From: Microbaculum marinisediminis
GTDB taxonomy: Bacteria; Pseudomonadota; Alphaproteobacteria; Rhizobiales; Tepidamorphaceae
Reading direction: 5' to 3'
Assembly (NCBI RefSeq): GCF_025397915.1
Contig: NZ_JALIDZ010000012.1
Coordinates: forward strand, 1 to 64,000
Length of the DNA: 64,000 nucleotides
Part shown: piece by piece, positions 31,191 to 41,621 of the stretch
Layout: every line of letters starts with the position of its first letter
How positions within the stretch are numbered: position 1 is the stretch's first letter
Notes under the pieces: model-generated
What the model saw: only the letters and a program-made list of their open reading frames with translations
Told to the model about the DNA's origin: nothing
The model's database searches: none
Program-made: the position numbers and the translations under genes

Positions 31191-32250
31191 TTCCGTCTGC
31201 CTTCTCCTGCGGCCGTCGCTCCGCGATATAGTCGTGAGCGAGCTTTTGAAGCGCCGCAACCTCTTTCAGCCATACGCGCGCCGGTCTGGCGGGAACCCCG
31301 CCGTAACGGCCCCCCGGCGCCAGATCCTCCTTTACGGCGCTGAGCGTCGCTACCTGCGCGCCATCGCCGATCGTGACGTGATTCATGACTCCGGCCTGCC
31401 CGCCAATCGCAACGAAATCACCCAAGGTGGCGCTTCCGGCGATTCCGACCTGGGAAACGATGACGCAGTGCCGACCGATGACAACGTTATGGCCTATCTG
31501 GACCATGTTGTCGATCTTGGTCCCCTCGCCGATCACGGTGTCGCGCAGGGCGCCCCGGTCGATCGTCGTATTGGCTCCGACCTCCACATCGTCCTGAATG
31601 ATGACGCGGCCGATCTGGGGAATTTTCGCGTGCCCCTTGGCGCTCATCGCGAATCCGAAACCGTCCTGACCGATCCGCACGCCCGGGTGAAAGATGACCC
31701 GGTCCCCAACCAGCGCATGAAGCACGGTCGCGGCCGGTCCGATCGAGCAATCCCGCCCGATCTGCACCCGTCTGCCGATGACGCTACCCGCGAGCACGCG
31801 CGTCCCGCGGCCGATCCGCGCCTCTGCACCGACGATCGCGCCGGGTTCTACGACGGCCCCCACGTCCACGATCGCGGTCGGATGGACACTGTCGCCCGCC
31901 GGTGCATCGTCCCAGACCCGCGCCGGGCGCGCCGCATCCGGATAGAAGCGCCGAACGATCTCGTTGAATGCCACCGAAGGGTTCGTGACCACCAAGGCAG
32001 CGCAGCCCGCAGGCACCTGCTCGGCGCTGCGCCGGGCCACGACACAGGCGCGCGCGCCGGTCGCCGCCAGATCGGCCGCGTATTTCGGGTTGTCGAAAAA
32101 GGAGATCTGCGTCGGCCCGGCGAGTTGCAGTGTCGCGACGTCCTCGACGACACGGTCCCCGTCGCCGGCCTCGATCTGACCATCGATCCAGCCTGCGATC
32201 TCACTCAGCGAAAACGGGCCGGCCCGCTCGAAGAAACGAACATCATCCAT
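31165..32250 (-). CDS. lpxD: UDP-3-O-acylglucosamine N-acyltransferase
   Basis: LpxD adds the N-linked 3-hydroxyacyl chain in lipid A synthesis. The 361-residue product has the N-terminal uridine-binding domain ([26 protein letters not shown]) and a left-handed beta-helix with hexapeptide repeats ([20 protein letters not shown]), plus the catalytic histidine region [19 protein letters not shown]. It lies directly downstream of bamA with no skp/ompH gene between, as in many rhizobia. Confidence 0.97.
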   Translation of the reverse strand: MDDVRFFERAGPFSLSEIAGWIDGQIEAGDGDRVVEDVATLQLAGPTQISFFDNPKYAADLAATGARACVVARRSAEQVPAGCAALVVTNPSVAFNEIVRRFYPDAARPARVWDDAPAGDSVHPTAIVDVGAVVEPGAIVGAEARIGRGTRVLAGSVIGRRVQIGRDCSIGPAATVLHALVGDRVIFHPGVRIGQDGFGFAMSAKGHAKIPQIGRVIIQDDVEVGANTTIDRGALRDTVIGEGTKIDNMVQIGHNVVIGRHCVIVSQVGIAGSATLGDFVAIGGQAGVMNHVTIGDGAQVATLSAVKEDLAPGGRYGGVPARPARVWLKEVAALQKLAHDYIAERRPQEKADGNGHEREHD

Positions 32251-32409
32251 TTCGGGAAACTACCCCAACCCGGGCATACTTTATACAGACCAGAAAGCAG
32301 GGGCTTTCCAGCCGGATCGCAAAGACATGTCTGGCCCCGCGGCCCGTTGCCGGATCAGACCGGTCACCGGAGATTGCAGCAAATCCATCGGACCGGGTGA
32401 AAATGGAGA

Positions 32410-32428
32410 GGCCGGCATGACGCCGGCC
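32410..32428. terminator. Hairpin after bamA, possible weak terminator
   Basis: GGCCGGC (32410-32416) pairs with GCCGGCC (32422-32428) around a 5-nt loop, 7 nt past the bamA stop on the minus strand. It is followed by a pyrimidine stretch with only one short T run. It may reduce rather than stop transcription into lpxD. Confidence 0.4.
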
Positions 32429-32435
32429 CCAACCG

Positions 32436-35012
32436 TCAGAACTGCTTGCCCGCGCCGAAGCGGAAGATCTGCGTGTTGTCGTAGTCTTCCTTCAACACGG
32501 CGTAGCCCAGATCCGCGCGCAGCGGACCGAACGGCGAGTCCCACAGCAGGCTGAAGCCAACCGAAGCGCGCGGCTCCGTGTCGTCGACATAGCAGCCATT
32601 GGCCCCACCCGGCACCACGCCCGTCCAGCCGCCCGGGTTCACCGAGGAACATTCCGCTAGCGTCAGGGTCAGCTGCCGGCCACCCGGCTGGGTGATCATC
32701 AGCGGCCCGGTGTCGCCGACATCGAACAGGATGCCCGCATCGGCGAAGAACGCGCCACGGAAACCGAACTCGTCCGGAACGAACGGAATCGGGAACTGAA
32801 CCTCGGCCGTCGCCGCGGCGTACACCTTGCCGCCGAGCGCGTCGCGCTGGCCGCCCGGGGTCAGGTCGCGCGGACCGTAACCCGAGGTATCGAAGCCGCG
32901 GATCGTCTCACCGCCCTTGAAATAGGTGTCGGTGACGGGGATGTCGTACCCACCCCAGCCGTTCATGACACCGCCCGTCAACTTGACGAGGCCCACGACC
33001 TCCGGCGCCATCTCCTTGTAGTAGCGCGCCTCGGCGTCCGAACGCAGGTACTTCGCATCGCCGCCTGCGCCAGCCAGATCCTGCGAGAACCGCAGGTACA
33101 GGCCGTCATGCGGACGTGTGAAGCTGTCGAGCGTCGAATAGACCAGGTCGTAACCGAAGACGGAGTAGAGCCGCTTGCCCTGCGCCGCGTTGATCGCGAT
33201 CGAGGCTTCCGGCGCGAAGACATCCGCGATGCCGTCGCCGTTCGTGTCGCCGCCGTTCGGGAACCGGTAGATCGGGCCGCCCGGAGTGGCACGCGCGGGA
33301 ACGCCGCAGGTCTGCATGGCGAGCGAGGCGGCCGTATTCGGCCCGCAGCCGTCCATCAGATAGGAGTTCGTCTGGATATCCGACTGATAGATCCGGTAAC
33401 GGCCCTGGAACGACGTCTCCTGGTTCAGCTGGAAGCCGAGACGGGCGCCGCCACCGGCTGCCATGGCCTTATAGGACGACGTGTCGGTGTAATCGAGGTC
33501 GCGATAGAAGACGTCGATACCTGCCGCCAGACGCCGCCCCAGGAAGAACGGCTCGGTAAAGCTGAAATCGAAGGCCTGCTTGCGCTCGCCAATCGAGCCA
33601 CCGATCGTCAGGATCTGACCGCGGCCGAGCAGGTTGCGCTCGGTGATGGACAGGTCCGCAACGAAACCGTCGCGCGTGGAGTAGCCGCCACCGACAGAGA
33701 TCTCACCCGTCGGCTGCTCGACCACGTCGACATTGACCACGATGCGATCCGGCGCGGAGCCCTGGGCCCGGCTGATGTTGACCGACTTGAAGTACCGCAG
33801 ATCCTCAAGCCGACGCTTGGCCCGATCGATCATCACGGCATTGAAGGCATCGCCCTCGGCGAAATCGAACTCGCGACGGATCACCCGGTCGAGAGTCCGC
33901 GTATTGCCGCGGATGTTGATGCGCTCGATGTAGACGCGCGGCCCTTCCTCGACGACATAGGTGAGGTTGATCGTCTTGTTCTCGTAATCCCGGTCGCCGC
34001 GCGGACGCACCTGGGCGAACGCATAGCCGGAGTTGGCGAGCTCAAGCGTCATGTCCTCGAGCGTGCTCTCGACGAGATCGGCGTTGTAGGTGTCCCCGGC
34101 GCGCGTCTTGATGATGCCGCGCAGCGATTCCGGATCGACGTCACGCACATAGGCCTGAACGTCTACGACGCCGAAATCGTACTTGTCCCCCTCGTCGACC
34201 GTGACGGTGATGTAAAAGGCGTTGCGCTCGCGATCGAGCTCGGCGACCGCCGAAATGACGCGGAAATCGGCATACCCGTGCTTGAGATAGAAGCGGCGAA
34301 GCAGCTCCTGATCCGCCTGCAGACGCTCCGGATCGTAAACGTCCGTCGCCTTCAGCCAGCTAAGCCAGTTGCGCTGCGTCGTTGTCATAACGTCGCGCAG
34401 CGTGTCGTCGCCGTAGGCGCGATTGCCGATGAAATTGATCCCGACGACACTGGTCTTGTCGCCTTCATCGATCTCGAAAACCAGATTCGCGCGGTTGTCC
34501 GGCAAATCAATCACTTTCGGCACGACCTGCGCACCGAAACGGCCGGAGCGACGATAGATCTCCAGGATCCGCTGCGTGTCGCCCTCGATCTTCGCGCGGG
34601 TCAGAACGGACCGCGGCTGCGACTCGATCTCCGAGAGCAGAACCTCGTCCTTGACCTTCTTGTTGCCCTCGAACGACACGATATTGACGATCGGGTTCTC
34701 GACAACCTTCACCACGAGCGTGCTGCCGCGCATGGTCAGGCTCACGTCGGCGAACAGCCCCGTGGCGAACAGGGTCTTCAGCGAGTCGTCCGCGCCATAG
34801 GCGCTGTAGGACTGCCCCGGCTGTATCGAAACATAGGACTTGATCGTCTCGGCATCGACGCGGCGATTGCCTTCGACCTCGATCGTCCGGACAGTCTGCG
34901 CCTGAGCCGACGCGACACCGAACCATTCACCCCCTTGCGGGGCCGACATCAGGGCCACCGACACGACAACCAGGCCAGCACCACGCTTTAGAAACCGCAC
35001 AATTGAATTCAT
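32436..35012 (-). CDS. bamA: Outer membrane protein assembly factor BamA
   Basis: BamA is the Omp85 barrel that inserts beta-barrel proteins into the outer membrane. The 858-residue product has a signal peptide (about 1-40, ending ASAQA), five POTRA domains (first at VRTIEVEGNRRVDAETIKSY) and a C-terminal 16-strand barrel with the family landmark IRGFDTSGYGPRDL, ending in phenylalanine. I chose the ATG at 35012, which gives a normal signal peptide; the frame is open 135 nt further upstream. It lies between rseP and lpxD; the 187 nt upstream could hold its own promoter. Confidence 0.97.
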   Translation of the reverse strand: MNSIVRFLKRGAGLVVVSVALMSAPQGGEWFGVASAQAQTVRTIEVEGNRRVDAETIKSYVSIQPGQSYSAYGADDSLKTLFATGLFADVSLTMRGSTLVVKVVENPIVNIVSFEGNKKVKDEVLLSEIESQPRSVLTRAKIEGDTQRILEIYRRSGRFGAQVVPKVIDLPDNRANLVFEIDEGDKTSVVGINFIGNRAYGDDTLRDVMTTTQRNWLSWLKATDVYDPERLQADQELLRRFYLKHGYADFRVISAVAELDRERNAFYITVTVDEGDKYDFGVVDVQAYVRDVDPESLRGIIKTRAGDTYNADLVESTLEDMTLELANSGYAFAQVRPRGDRDYENKTINLTYVVEEGPRVYIERINIRGNTRTLDRVIRREFDFAEGDAFNAVMIDRAKRRLEDLRYFKSVNISRAQGSAPDRIVVNVDVVEQPTGEISVGGGYSTRDGFVADLSITERNLLGRGQILTIGGSIGERKQAFDFSFTEPFFLGRRLAAGIDVFYRDLDYTDTSSYKAMAAGGGARLGFQLNQETSFQGRYRIYQSDIQTNSYLMDGCGPNTAASLAMQTCGVPARATPGGPIYRFPNGGDTNGDGIADVFAPEASIAINAAQGKRLYSVFGYDLVYSTLDSFTRPHDGLYLRFSQDLAGAGGDAKYLRSDAEARYYKEMAPEVVGLVKLTGGVMNGWGGYDIPVTDTYFKGGETIRGFDTSGYGPRDLTPGGQRDALGGKVYAAATAEVQFPIPFVPDEFGFRGAFFADAGILFDVGDTGPLMITQPGGRQLTLTLAECSSVNPGGWTGVVPGGANGCYVDDTEPRASVGFSLLWDSPFGPLRADLGYAVLKEDYDNTQIFRFGAGKQF

Positions 35013-35199
35013 CGGGTTGTCGATCCTTAGATCCCTCTGACCTTCTTGTTCTGCGCGCTTTCCACGCACACTACCAGCGGGGCGCTGAGCGAATCCGCCC
35101 ATCCCGTCGCGTTTGTAACGGCTTTTAACTGATATGAAAACAGGCATTCAGCCGCCCCACCGACTCCTGTTCAAAGCGTTGCACGGGGGCAACGACTGC

Positions 35200-36348
35200 C
35201 TACAAACGACCGGCGATATTGACGATATCGTTCCACGTCGCGAACAGCATTAGCATTAGCACCATAGCCAATCCGAGCCGGAACCCGATATCGATCGCCC
35301 GCTCCGACAAAGGACGCCCACGCACGGCCTCTATGCCGTAAAAAAGCAGATGTCCCCCGTCGAGCATTGGTATCGGTATCAGATTCAGGAAGCCGATTGA
35401 AATGGATAAAACCGCCGTGAGGTTCATAAGTGCAAGAAAGCCAAGTTTGGCGACCTCGCCGGACATTTCCGCGATCCGGATCGGACCGCTAAGCTGGTCC
35501 GCGGACTCGCGGCCCACTATGATGCCGACCAAATAGTTTACGGTCCGTTCAATGACGAACCAGGTCTCCTTGGTGCCTTCCCAGATGGCGCCCGGCACGG
35601 AATACCGCACCTGCATAATCTCGTCGGGTTGAGCGCTGCGCTGAATTCCAAGCAGCCCGATCCGGTGCTTGTTGCCGAACCGGTCCTCGACCTCACGCAA
35701 ATCGGGCGTTGCCGTCAGGGTCACCCTCTCGCCGCCGCGATCCACCTCGAATTCGAGCGGAACATCTGCGCTGACGCTGACGATGCGCTGCATGTCCGAG
35801 AAGCTCTCGATCGGCTCGCCCGATATCGAGATAATCGTATCGCCAGGTTCGAAACCCGCCGTTGCGGCCGCGGAATCCGGGGCAATGGCATCGACCTGCG
35901 GCGGCGTCACGAACTTGCCGACGGTCGCAAAGACCGTGGCAAAGATAACGATTGCGAGGATGAAGTTGGCGAACGGCCCCGCCGCGACGATCGCCGCCCG
36001 CTGTCCGATCGACTTGAAGTGGAAGCTGCCGCGCCGCTCCTCTTCTGTCATAGCGGCAAGCGCCTCGGGATCGGCGGAGCTCGCGACGGAATCGTCGCCG
36101 TAGAACTTCACATATCCACCGAGCGGGATCCATGACAGCCGCCAGCGCGTTCCGTGCTTGTCGTAGAATCCGCCGATTTCGAGTCCGAATCCGATCGAGA
36201 ACGTCTCGATCTTTACGCCACACCAGCGCGCCACGAGAAAATGGCCGAGTTCGTGGAAGAACACGACGATCGTAAGAACGAACAGGAACGGCAGCACATA
36301 GGAAATGGCGCCGCCGCCGAACGCTCCCAAAGTATCGAGAAAACCCAT
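35200..36348 (-). CDS. rseP: Site-2 membrane metalloprotease RseP
   Basis: RseP cuts membrane-bound anti-sigma factors and signal peptide remnants within the inner membrane. The 382-residue product has the zinc motif HELGHF in its first membrane segment, one clear PDZ region (about 120-210, FEPGDTIISISGEPIESFSD) and the second catalytic motif in IPMLDGGHLLFY. I chose the ATG at 36348, which has a GGAAGG site 7 nt upstream; an in-frame ATG at 36375 overlaps dxr. It lies in the order dxr-rseP-bamA, linking envelope stress control to outer-membrane assembly. Confidence 0.96.
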   Translation of the reverse strand: MGFLDTLGAFGGGAISYVLPFLFVLTIVVFFHELGHFLVARWCGVKIETFSIGFGLEIGGFYDKHGTRWRLSWIPLGGYVKFYGDDSVASSADPEALAAMTEEERRGSFHFKSIGQRAAIVAAGPFANFILAIVIFATVFATVGKFVTPPQVDAIAPDSAAATAGFEPGDTIISISGEPIESFSDMQRIVSVSADVPLEFEVDRGGERVTLTATPDLREVEDRFGNKHRIGLLGIQRSAQPDEIMQVRYSVPGAIWEGTKETWFVIERTVNYLVGIIVGRESADQLSGPIRIAEMSGEVAKLGFLALMNLTAVLSISIGFLNLIPIPMLDGGHLLFYGIEAVRGRPLSERAIDIGFRLGLAMVLMLMLFATWNDIVNIAGRL

Positions 36349-36371
36349 CAGAATTCCTTCCGCCGGCTTCG

Positions 36372-37565
36372 TCAAACCGCCCGGTCGAGCCGCTCGGGGA
36401 TTACGGCATGCGCGACATCGCGCGCCCAGCGATCAATTTCAAGCGCATCCTCGAGCGAGGCCGGTTCGCCCGCGCCTTCAAGTATCTGCTTCTCCAGAAC
36501 ATCCTCGACGATCTGGGATATATCGGGAAAGCGAATTCTATTTTGAAGAAATAAATTAACCGCGATTTCGTTGGCAGCGTTAAGAACGGTCGCCGCCCCG
36601 CCACCGGATTCCATGGCCCCGATCGCAAGCCTCAGAGCCGGAAACCGCTCGAGATCGGGCTTTTCAAAGGTCAGTTTGCCCAACGCCGCAAGATCGAGGC
36701 GCGGCGTCGGCGCTTCGATCCGGTCCGGCCAGGCCAGACTATAGGCGATCGGCGTACGCATGTCCGGTTCCGAAAGCTGCGCGACCACCGATCCATCCCG
36801 ATAGGCGACGAAACCGTGCACGATGCTCTCCGGGTGGACGAGGACGTCCAGGCATTCCGGCGCGATATCGAACAGATGGTGGGCCTCGATCAGCTCCAGC
36901 CCCTTGTTCATCATCGTCGCGGAATCGACCGAAATCTTCGCCCCCATGGACCAGTTCGGATGGCGTACCGCTTCCTCCGGGCGGGCGTCCGTCAGGCGAT
37001 CGACCGGCCATGTCCGGAAGGGACCGCCGGAGGCCGTCAGCGTCACCCGTTCGATATTCTTCGTTTGCGCGGGATCGAGCGCCTGGAAGATCGCGCTGTG
37101 CTCGGAGTCTACGGGAAGAATACACGCGCCGGATTGGCGCGCGGCGTTCATGAAAAGCGCCCCCGCCGACACGAGGCATTCTTTGTTGGCGAGCAGAATC
37201 GTGGCGCCGCGCCGCACCGCGGCAAGCGTCGGCGCCAGCCCCGCGGCACCAACGATCGCGGCCATAACCCGGTCCGCGGGGCGCGTCGCCGCCTCGACCA
37301 GCGCCTCCGGCCCTGCTCCGGCTTCGATTCCGCTTCCCGCCAATGCGGCCTTCAGATCCGCGTAGGCGTCCGGGTCGGCGACCACGGCGAACGTCGCGCC
37401 ATGCTTCCTGGCCAGATCCGCGAGCGCGACCGCGTTGCGGTTAGCCGTCACCGCCTCGACGGAATACCGATCGGGCACGCGGCCGATCAGATCGAGCGTA
37501 TTGAGCCCGATCGAGCCGGTGGCGCCGAGTATGCTGATCCGTTGTGGGGCGTTCGAAGTTGTCAT
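36372..37565 (-). CDS. dxr: 1-deoxy-D-xylulose 5-phosphate reductoisomerase
   Basis: Dxr makes methylerythritol phosphate in the non-mevalonate isoprenoid pathway. The 397-residue product begins MTTSNAPQRISILGATGSIG with the NADPH-binding loop, and has the metal and substrate motifs PVDSEHSAIFQAL, GPFRTWP and NWSMGAKISVDSATMMNKG. I chose the ATG at 37565; sequence upstream of it in the same frame is noise from cdsA. It provides precursors for UppS, encoded two genes upstream. Confidence 0.97.
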   Translation of the reverse strand: MTTSNAPQRISILGATGSIGLNTLDLIGRVPDRYSVEAVTANRNAVALADLARKHGATFAVVADPDAYADLKAALAGSGIEAGAGPEALVEAATRPADRVMAAIVGAAGLAPTLAAVRRGATILLANKECLVSAGALFMNAARQSGACILPVDSEHSAIFQALDPAQTKNIERVTLTASGGPFRTWPVDRLTDARPEEAVRHPNWSMGAKISVDSATMMNKGLELIEAHHLFDIAPECLDVLVHPESIVHGFVAYRDGSVVAQLSEPDMRTPIAYSLAWPDRIEAPTPRLDLAALGKLTFEKPDLERFPALRLAIGAMESGGGAATVLNAANEIAVNLFLQNRIRFPDISQIVEDVLEKQILEGAGEPASLEDALEIDRWARDVAHAVIPERLDRAV

Positions 37566-37582
37566 CGCTCTTCCGGCGCACC

Positions 37583-38437
37583 CTACCATACCAACACTCC
37601 CGCACCAGCCGCATCGGGGCCGGACCGCAGGATTCCGAGCGCCGCCGCGAGGACGGCCACCACGACGAGGCCGTCGATCCGGTCCATCAATCCGCCATGC
37701 CCGGGAATGAGGCGACTGGAATCCTTGACGTCGTATCGCCTCTTGAAGGCCGATTCCCCGAGATCGCCAAGCTGGGACGCAATCGACAGGAGGGCTGCAA
37801 GCCAGATCGGCGCGGCAATGCCATATGCCGCAACCTGAAAGAACAGCCAGCTCGCGCCAATCGCCGCCGCAAGCCCGCCGATGAACCCGGCCCAGGTCTT
37901 CTTCGGCGACAGGCGCGGGGCGAGCTTTGGACCACCAATCAGGCGGCCGAACACATAGCCGCCGATATCCGTCGCCCAAACCAGCACCAAGAGCCAGATG
38001 ACGGCAACAAGGCCAAAATCGGGATCGGAGCGTAGCGCGACCAGCGCGATCCCGGGCAATCCGCCGTAAAGCACGCCGAGCCACAGAGCCGAAGCCGGAC
38101 CGTCGCCCCTCGCCTTCGCCTGCGCGAGGCCAGCGCCCGCGCCAAGCACGAGGAAGGCGGCGAGCACGAATCCACTCGCGAACCCGATCACCGCGACCGC
38201 GGCCGCAGCCCCGCCGATGACGGCAGCCGCGTCGACATAACGCGAGCGGCTGATGCCGCTCCATTCCGATACCAGGATCGCCGATGCCAGGGCGGCCAGC
38301 ATCACGAACGCCCAGCCGCCGAACCAGACCGCCCCGAGGACGACGGGCGCAAGCACGGCCGCCGACAGGACGCGCATGCCGAGGTCGCCCGCACGGCCGC
38401 TCGGCGGGGGGCCCGACAAACCGGACGGCTGGGTCAT
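37583..38437 (-). CDS. cdsA: Phosphatidate cytidylyltransferase
   Basis: CdsA makes CDP-diacylglycerol from CTP and phosphatidate at the inner membrane, the branch point for phospholipids. The 284-residue product is strongly hydrophobic with about seven membrane segments and has the family signatures WATDIGGYVFGRLIGGPKL, LSPKKTWAGF and DSSRLIPGHGGLMDRIDGL. Its ATG overlaps the uppS end region within 2 nt, so translation is likely coupled. An internal methionine (M21) is a possible alternative start. Confidence 0.96.
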   Translation of the reverse strand: MTQPSGLSGPPPSGRAGDLGMRVLSAAVLAPVVLGAVWFGGWAFVMLAALASAILVSEWSGISRSRYVDAAAVIGGAAAAVAVIGFASGFVLAAFLVLGAGAGLAQAKARGDGPASALWLGVLYGGLPGIALVALRSDPDFGLVAVIWLLVLVWATDIGGYVFGRLIGGPKLAPRLSPKKTWAGFIGGLAAAIGASWLFFQVAAYGIAAPIWLAALLSIASQLGDLGESAFKRRYDVKDSSRLIPGHGGLMDRIDGLVVVAVLAAALGILRSGPDAAGAGVLVW

Positions 38438-38438
38438 G

Positions 38439-39197
38439 TTACGATCCCGTGTGCGCCACGAGCCCGCCGAACCGGCGTTCGCGCGTGCGGTACTCCTCGA
38501 TGGCCGACATCAAGGCGTCCCGCCCGAAGTCGGGCCAGAACAGGGGCAGGAACACGAACTCGGTATAGGCACACTGCCACAGAAGGAAATTGCTGATCCT
38601 CTGTTCGCCGCTCGTCCGGATAAGCAGATCCGGATCGGGAACGCCGGCGGTATCGAGAAAGGCCTCGAACTGCGCTTCGTCGATCGCGGCCGCGTCGAGG
38701 GTCCCCGACGCCACGGCCTCGGCGATTCCGCGCGTCGCCCGCAGGATCTCGTCACGGGCGCCGTAGTTGAAGGCGACGACGAGCGTAAGGCCTTCGTTGT
38801 CCCGGGTCAGGTCCTCCGCCTCGATCAGCAGGGCATGGATATCGGATTCCAGATCGTCGCGCCGGCCGATCACCTTCACCCGGACCCCGTTGTGGTGGAG
38901 CTCGGCCAGGTCCTTGCGGATGAAGCGGCGCAGCAGCGCCATCAGGTCCAGGACCTCGGATTGCGGCCGCGACCAGTTCTCCGAACTGAAACTGTAGATT
39001 GTGAGGTATCGGATACCGATCTCACCCGCCGCCCGCACCGTGCGCCGGAGCGCTTCCACGCCGGCCCTGTGCCCCTGCGCGCGCGGCAACCCTCGCTGCG
39101 CCGCCCAGCGCCCGTTCCCGTCCATTATGATGGCGACATGTTCGGGCACGTCTGACGTCTGGCTGCCGCCGGGCTTTGCAGTGGCCTTCGCTTCCAT
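38439..39197 (-). CDS. uppS: Undecaprenyl diphosphate synthase
   Basis: UppS extends farnesyl diphosphate to the C55 carrier used for peptidoglycan and polysaccharides. The product has the family start [16 protein letters not shown] with the catalytic aspartate, [20 protein letters not shown] and the C-terminal [15 protein letters not shown] chose the ATG at 39197 (252 residues); an in-frame GTG nine bases upstream is also possible. It lies 34 nt after frr and ends 1 nt before cdsA. Confidence 0.96.
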   Translation of the reverse strand: MEAKATAKPGGSQTSDVPEHVAIIMDGNGRWAAQRGLPRAQGHRAGVEALRRTVRAAGEIGIRYLTIYSFSSENWSRPQSEVLDLMALLRRFIRKDLAELHHNGVRVKVIGRRDDLESDIHALLIEAEDLTRDNEGLTLVVAFNYGARDEILRATRGIAEAVASGTLDAAAIDEAQFEAFLDTAGVPDPDLLIRTSGEQRISNFLLWQCAYTEFVFLPLFWPDFGRDALMSAIEEYRTRERRFGGLVAHTGS

Positions 39198-39231
39198 TCC
39201 TTGCACCGCCCTGGACGATTGCGGAGTGACC

Positions 39232-39792
39232 TTAGACTTGCAGGACTTCCTGTTCCTTGGCAGCCAACGTCTCGTCAATCTCGGCGATCGTCGAATCGGT
39301 CAGCTTCTGAACGGAATCGGCATGCTGGCGATGCTCGTCCTGGCTCATCTCGTGGTCTTTCTCCAGACGCTTGAGATGTTCCATTCCGTCCCTACGCACG
39401 TGGCGAACGGCAATACGGGCGTTCTCCGCATATTTGTGCGCAACTTTGACAATCTCCTGGCGCCGCTCGGCGTTCAGCTCCGGAATGGGAATCCGCAGAT
39501 TCTGCCCGTCCATGACCGGATTTAGCCCGAGATCGGCCTCTCGTATCGCCCTGTCGACGGCGCCAACCAGCGTCTTGTCCCACACGTTGACGGAAATCAT
39601 GCGCGGTTCCGGAACGCTGACCGTGGCGACCTGGTTGATCGGCATCGGCGACCCATAGGCCTCGACCGTCACCGGCTCAAGGATAATGATCGAGGCACGG
39701 CCGGTCCGCAGCCCGGAGAACTCGGTCTTGAGAACGCTGACCGCGCCCTGCATTCGCCGTTTCAGGTCCGCAAGATCGAAACTGCCGTCCAT
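39232..39792 (-). CDS. frr: Ribosome recycling factor
   Basis: Frr, with EF-G, splits the post-termination ribosome. The 186-residue product has the family pattern [36 protein letters not shown] and the C-terminal [19 protein letters not shown] chose the ATG at 39792, with GGAG 7 nt upstream; a start 21 nt earlier has no such site. It lies between pyrH and uppS in the conserved rpsB-tsf-pyrH-frr run. Confidence 0.97.
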   Translation of the reverse strand: MDGSFDLADLKRRMQGAVSVLKTEFSGLRTGRASIIILEPVTVEAYGSPMPINQVATVSVPEPRMISVNVWDKTLVGAVDRAIREADLGLNPVMDGQNLRIPIPELNAERRQEIVKVAHKYAENARIAVRHVRRDGMEHLKRLEKDHEMSQDEHRQHADSVQKLTDSTIAEIDETLAAKEQEVLQV

Positions 39793-39864
39793 GATGCGTC
39801 TCCCGCCCGTCAACCGGGCCGATTCGTTCGGATATATCGGGTTGCCCGATGATGAAATGATACG

Positions 39865-40584
39865 TCAGCCGCTGACAAGGGTCGCGCGCCCCGTACCCGC
39901 AAGCACCGCGTCCAGCGAGCCCGTTTCATTAATGTCGAATACGATTATCGGGATCGCGTTGTCGCGGGCAAGAGCGAATGCGGCGGTATCCATAACCTTC
40001 AGGTCGCGGTTCAGCGCCTCCGCGAATGTCAGCGTGTCAAAACGCCTCGCCCCCGGATTGGTTCGGGGATCCGCTTCATAAATGCCGTCGACCTGCGTCC
40101 CCTTGAGCAGGGCGTCGCAGTTCAGTTCCGCGGCACGTAACGCCGCGGCCGAATCCGTCGTGAAGAACGGGTTCCCGGTGCCGGCCGCACAGATGACGAT
40201 CTCGCCCGCATCAAGGCATTCGAGCGCACGGGCCCGGGTGTAGGTCCCGCATAGCGCCTCCATCGGGATCGCAGACAGGGCCCGCCCCTTGCCGCCCGCC
40301 TCGTCGATCGCGCCGGCCAGTGCAATCGCATTCATCACCGTGGCGAGCATTCCGATGTGATCGGCACGTGCGCGGTCCATCCCGCGCGCCGCGCCTGCGA
40401 CACCGCGAAAGAGGTTGCCACCGCCCACGACGATCGCGATCTGAGTGCCGCCCCGCGCTGCGGCGACGGCTTCGCCGGCGATCCGCCCAAGGACGCCCAC
40501 GTCTATGCCGAAAGCCCCCTCGCCCATCAGGGCCTCGCCCGAGACCTTGAGCAGGACGCGTTTGAATTTGGGAGCTTCCGGCAT
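39865..40584 (-). CDS. pyrH: UMP kinase
   Basis: PyrH phosphorylates UMP to UDP for pyrimidine nucleotides and cell-wall sugars. The 239-residue amino-acid-kinase-fold protein shows FKRVLLKVSGEALMGEGAFG, the glycine loop IAIVVGGGNLFRG, DRARADHIGMLATVMNAIAL and FFTTDSAAALRAAEL. The product also supplies UTP to the CTP synthase encoded elsewhere in the window. It follows tsf by 28 nt. Confidence 0.98.
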   Translation of the reverse strand: MPEAPKFKRVLLKVSGEALMGEGAFGIDVGVLGRIAGEAVAAARGGTQIAIVVGGGNLFRGVAGAARGMDRARADHIGMLATVMNAIALAGAIDEAGGKGRALSAIPMEALCGTYTRARALECLDAGEIVICAAGTGNPFFTTDSAAALRAAELNCDALLKGTQVDGIYEADPRTNPGARRFDTLTFAEALNRDLKVMDTAAFALARDNAIPIIVFDINETGSLDAVLAGTGRATLVSG

Positions 40585-40612
40585 GGGAGGCGAACCGCCT
40601 TAGAGCTGCGCT

Positions 40613-41539
40613 TTAGCCACGTGCTGCCGCGGCAACCTCGGCGGCGAAATCGGCTTCTTCCTTCTCGATGCCTTCGCCGAGAGCGAAGCGCTCGAAACCG
40701 ACAACCTTGATCGGCGCGCCGACATCGGCTTCCGCGGTCTTCACCGCCTTCTCGACGGTGTTGTCCGGATCGATGACGAACGCTTGCTTCAGAAGCACGG
40801 ATTCCTCGTAGAACTTGCGGATGCGCCCTTCGACCATCTTCTCGACGATCTCGTCCGGCTTGCCGGATTCCTTGGCCTGCTCGCGATAGACCGCACGCTC
40901 GCGCTCGACCACCGTGGCGTCGACACCATCGACGTCGACGGCGAGCGGATTGGTTGCCGCGACATGCATCGCGATCTGCTTGCCTAGCGTGGCGAGCTTG
41001 TCCTTGTCGCCGGCGGACTCGAGCGCGACCAGCACGCCGATACGGCCAACGCTCGGCCCGGTGGCCGAATGGATGTAGGAGGCAACGGCGCCCGGCGTCA
41101 CTTCGAAACCGGCACTACGGCGCAGTGACATGTTCTCGCCGATCTGGCCGACCATCTCCTGGACGTGGTCTGCGACGGTCTTGTCGGTGCCCGGAAAGGT
41201 CGCCTGCGAGAGCGCCGCGAAATCGCCGCCGACCGACAGCGCGACATCGGCGATCTTGCGAACCATCTCCTGGAACAGATCGTTGCGCGCAACGAAGTCG
41301 GTCTCGGCGTTGACCTCGACGACAACGCCCTTGTTGCCGTCGCCGGCAACGGCGACCAGGCCTTCGGCGGCCACGCGGCCGGCCTTCTTGGCGGCCTTGG
41401 ACAGCCCCTTGGCCCGCAGCCAATCGACAGCCGCTTCCATGTCGCCGTCGGTCTCGGCCAGAGCCGCCTTGCAATCCATCATGCCGGCGCCGGTCTGGTC
41501 GCGCAGCTCCTTCACCATGCTCGCGGTGATGTTAGCCAT
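40613..41539 (-). CDS. tsf: Elongation factor Ts
   Basis: EF-Ts recycles EF-Tu by removing GDP. The 308-residue product is standard: an N-terminal UBA-like domain ([33 protein letters not shown]), the core with [16 protein letters not shown] and [14 protein letters not shown], and the C-terminal [15 protein letters not shown]. It lies 82 nt after rpsB, the conserved arrangement, and is probably cotranscribed with it. Confidence 0.98.
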   Translation of the reverse strand: MANITASMVKELRDQTGAGMMDCKAALAETDGDMEAAVDWLRAKGLSKAAKKAGRVAAEGLVAVAGDGNKGVVVEVNAETDFVARNDLFQEMVRKIADVALSVGGDFAALSQATFPGTDKTVADHVQEMVGQIGENMSLRRSAGFEVTPGAVASYIHSATGPSVGRIGVLVALESAGDKDKLATLGKQIAMHVAATNPLAVDVDGVDATVVERERAVYREQAKESGKPDEIVEKMVEGRIRKFYEESVLLKQAFVIDPDNTVEKAVKTAEADVGAPIKVVGFERFALGEGIEKEEADFAAEVAAAARG

Positions 41540-41621
41540 ATTGGCCTCCTGAACTTTTTGACGTCAACGCGGCCGGCCGGGCCGACCGCGCGCGTGATTT
41601 CATGACTGCAACGCAGTCGTC

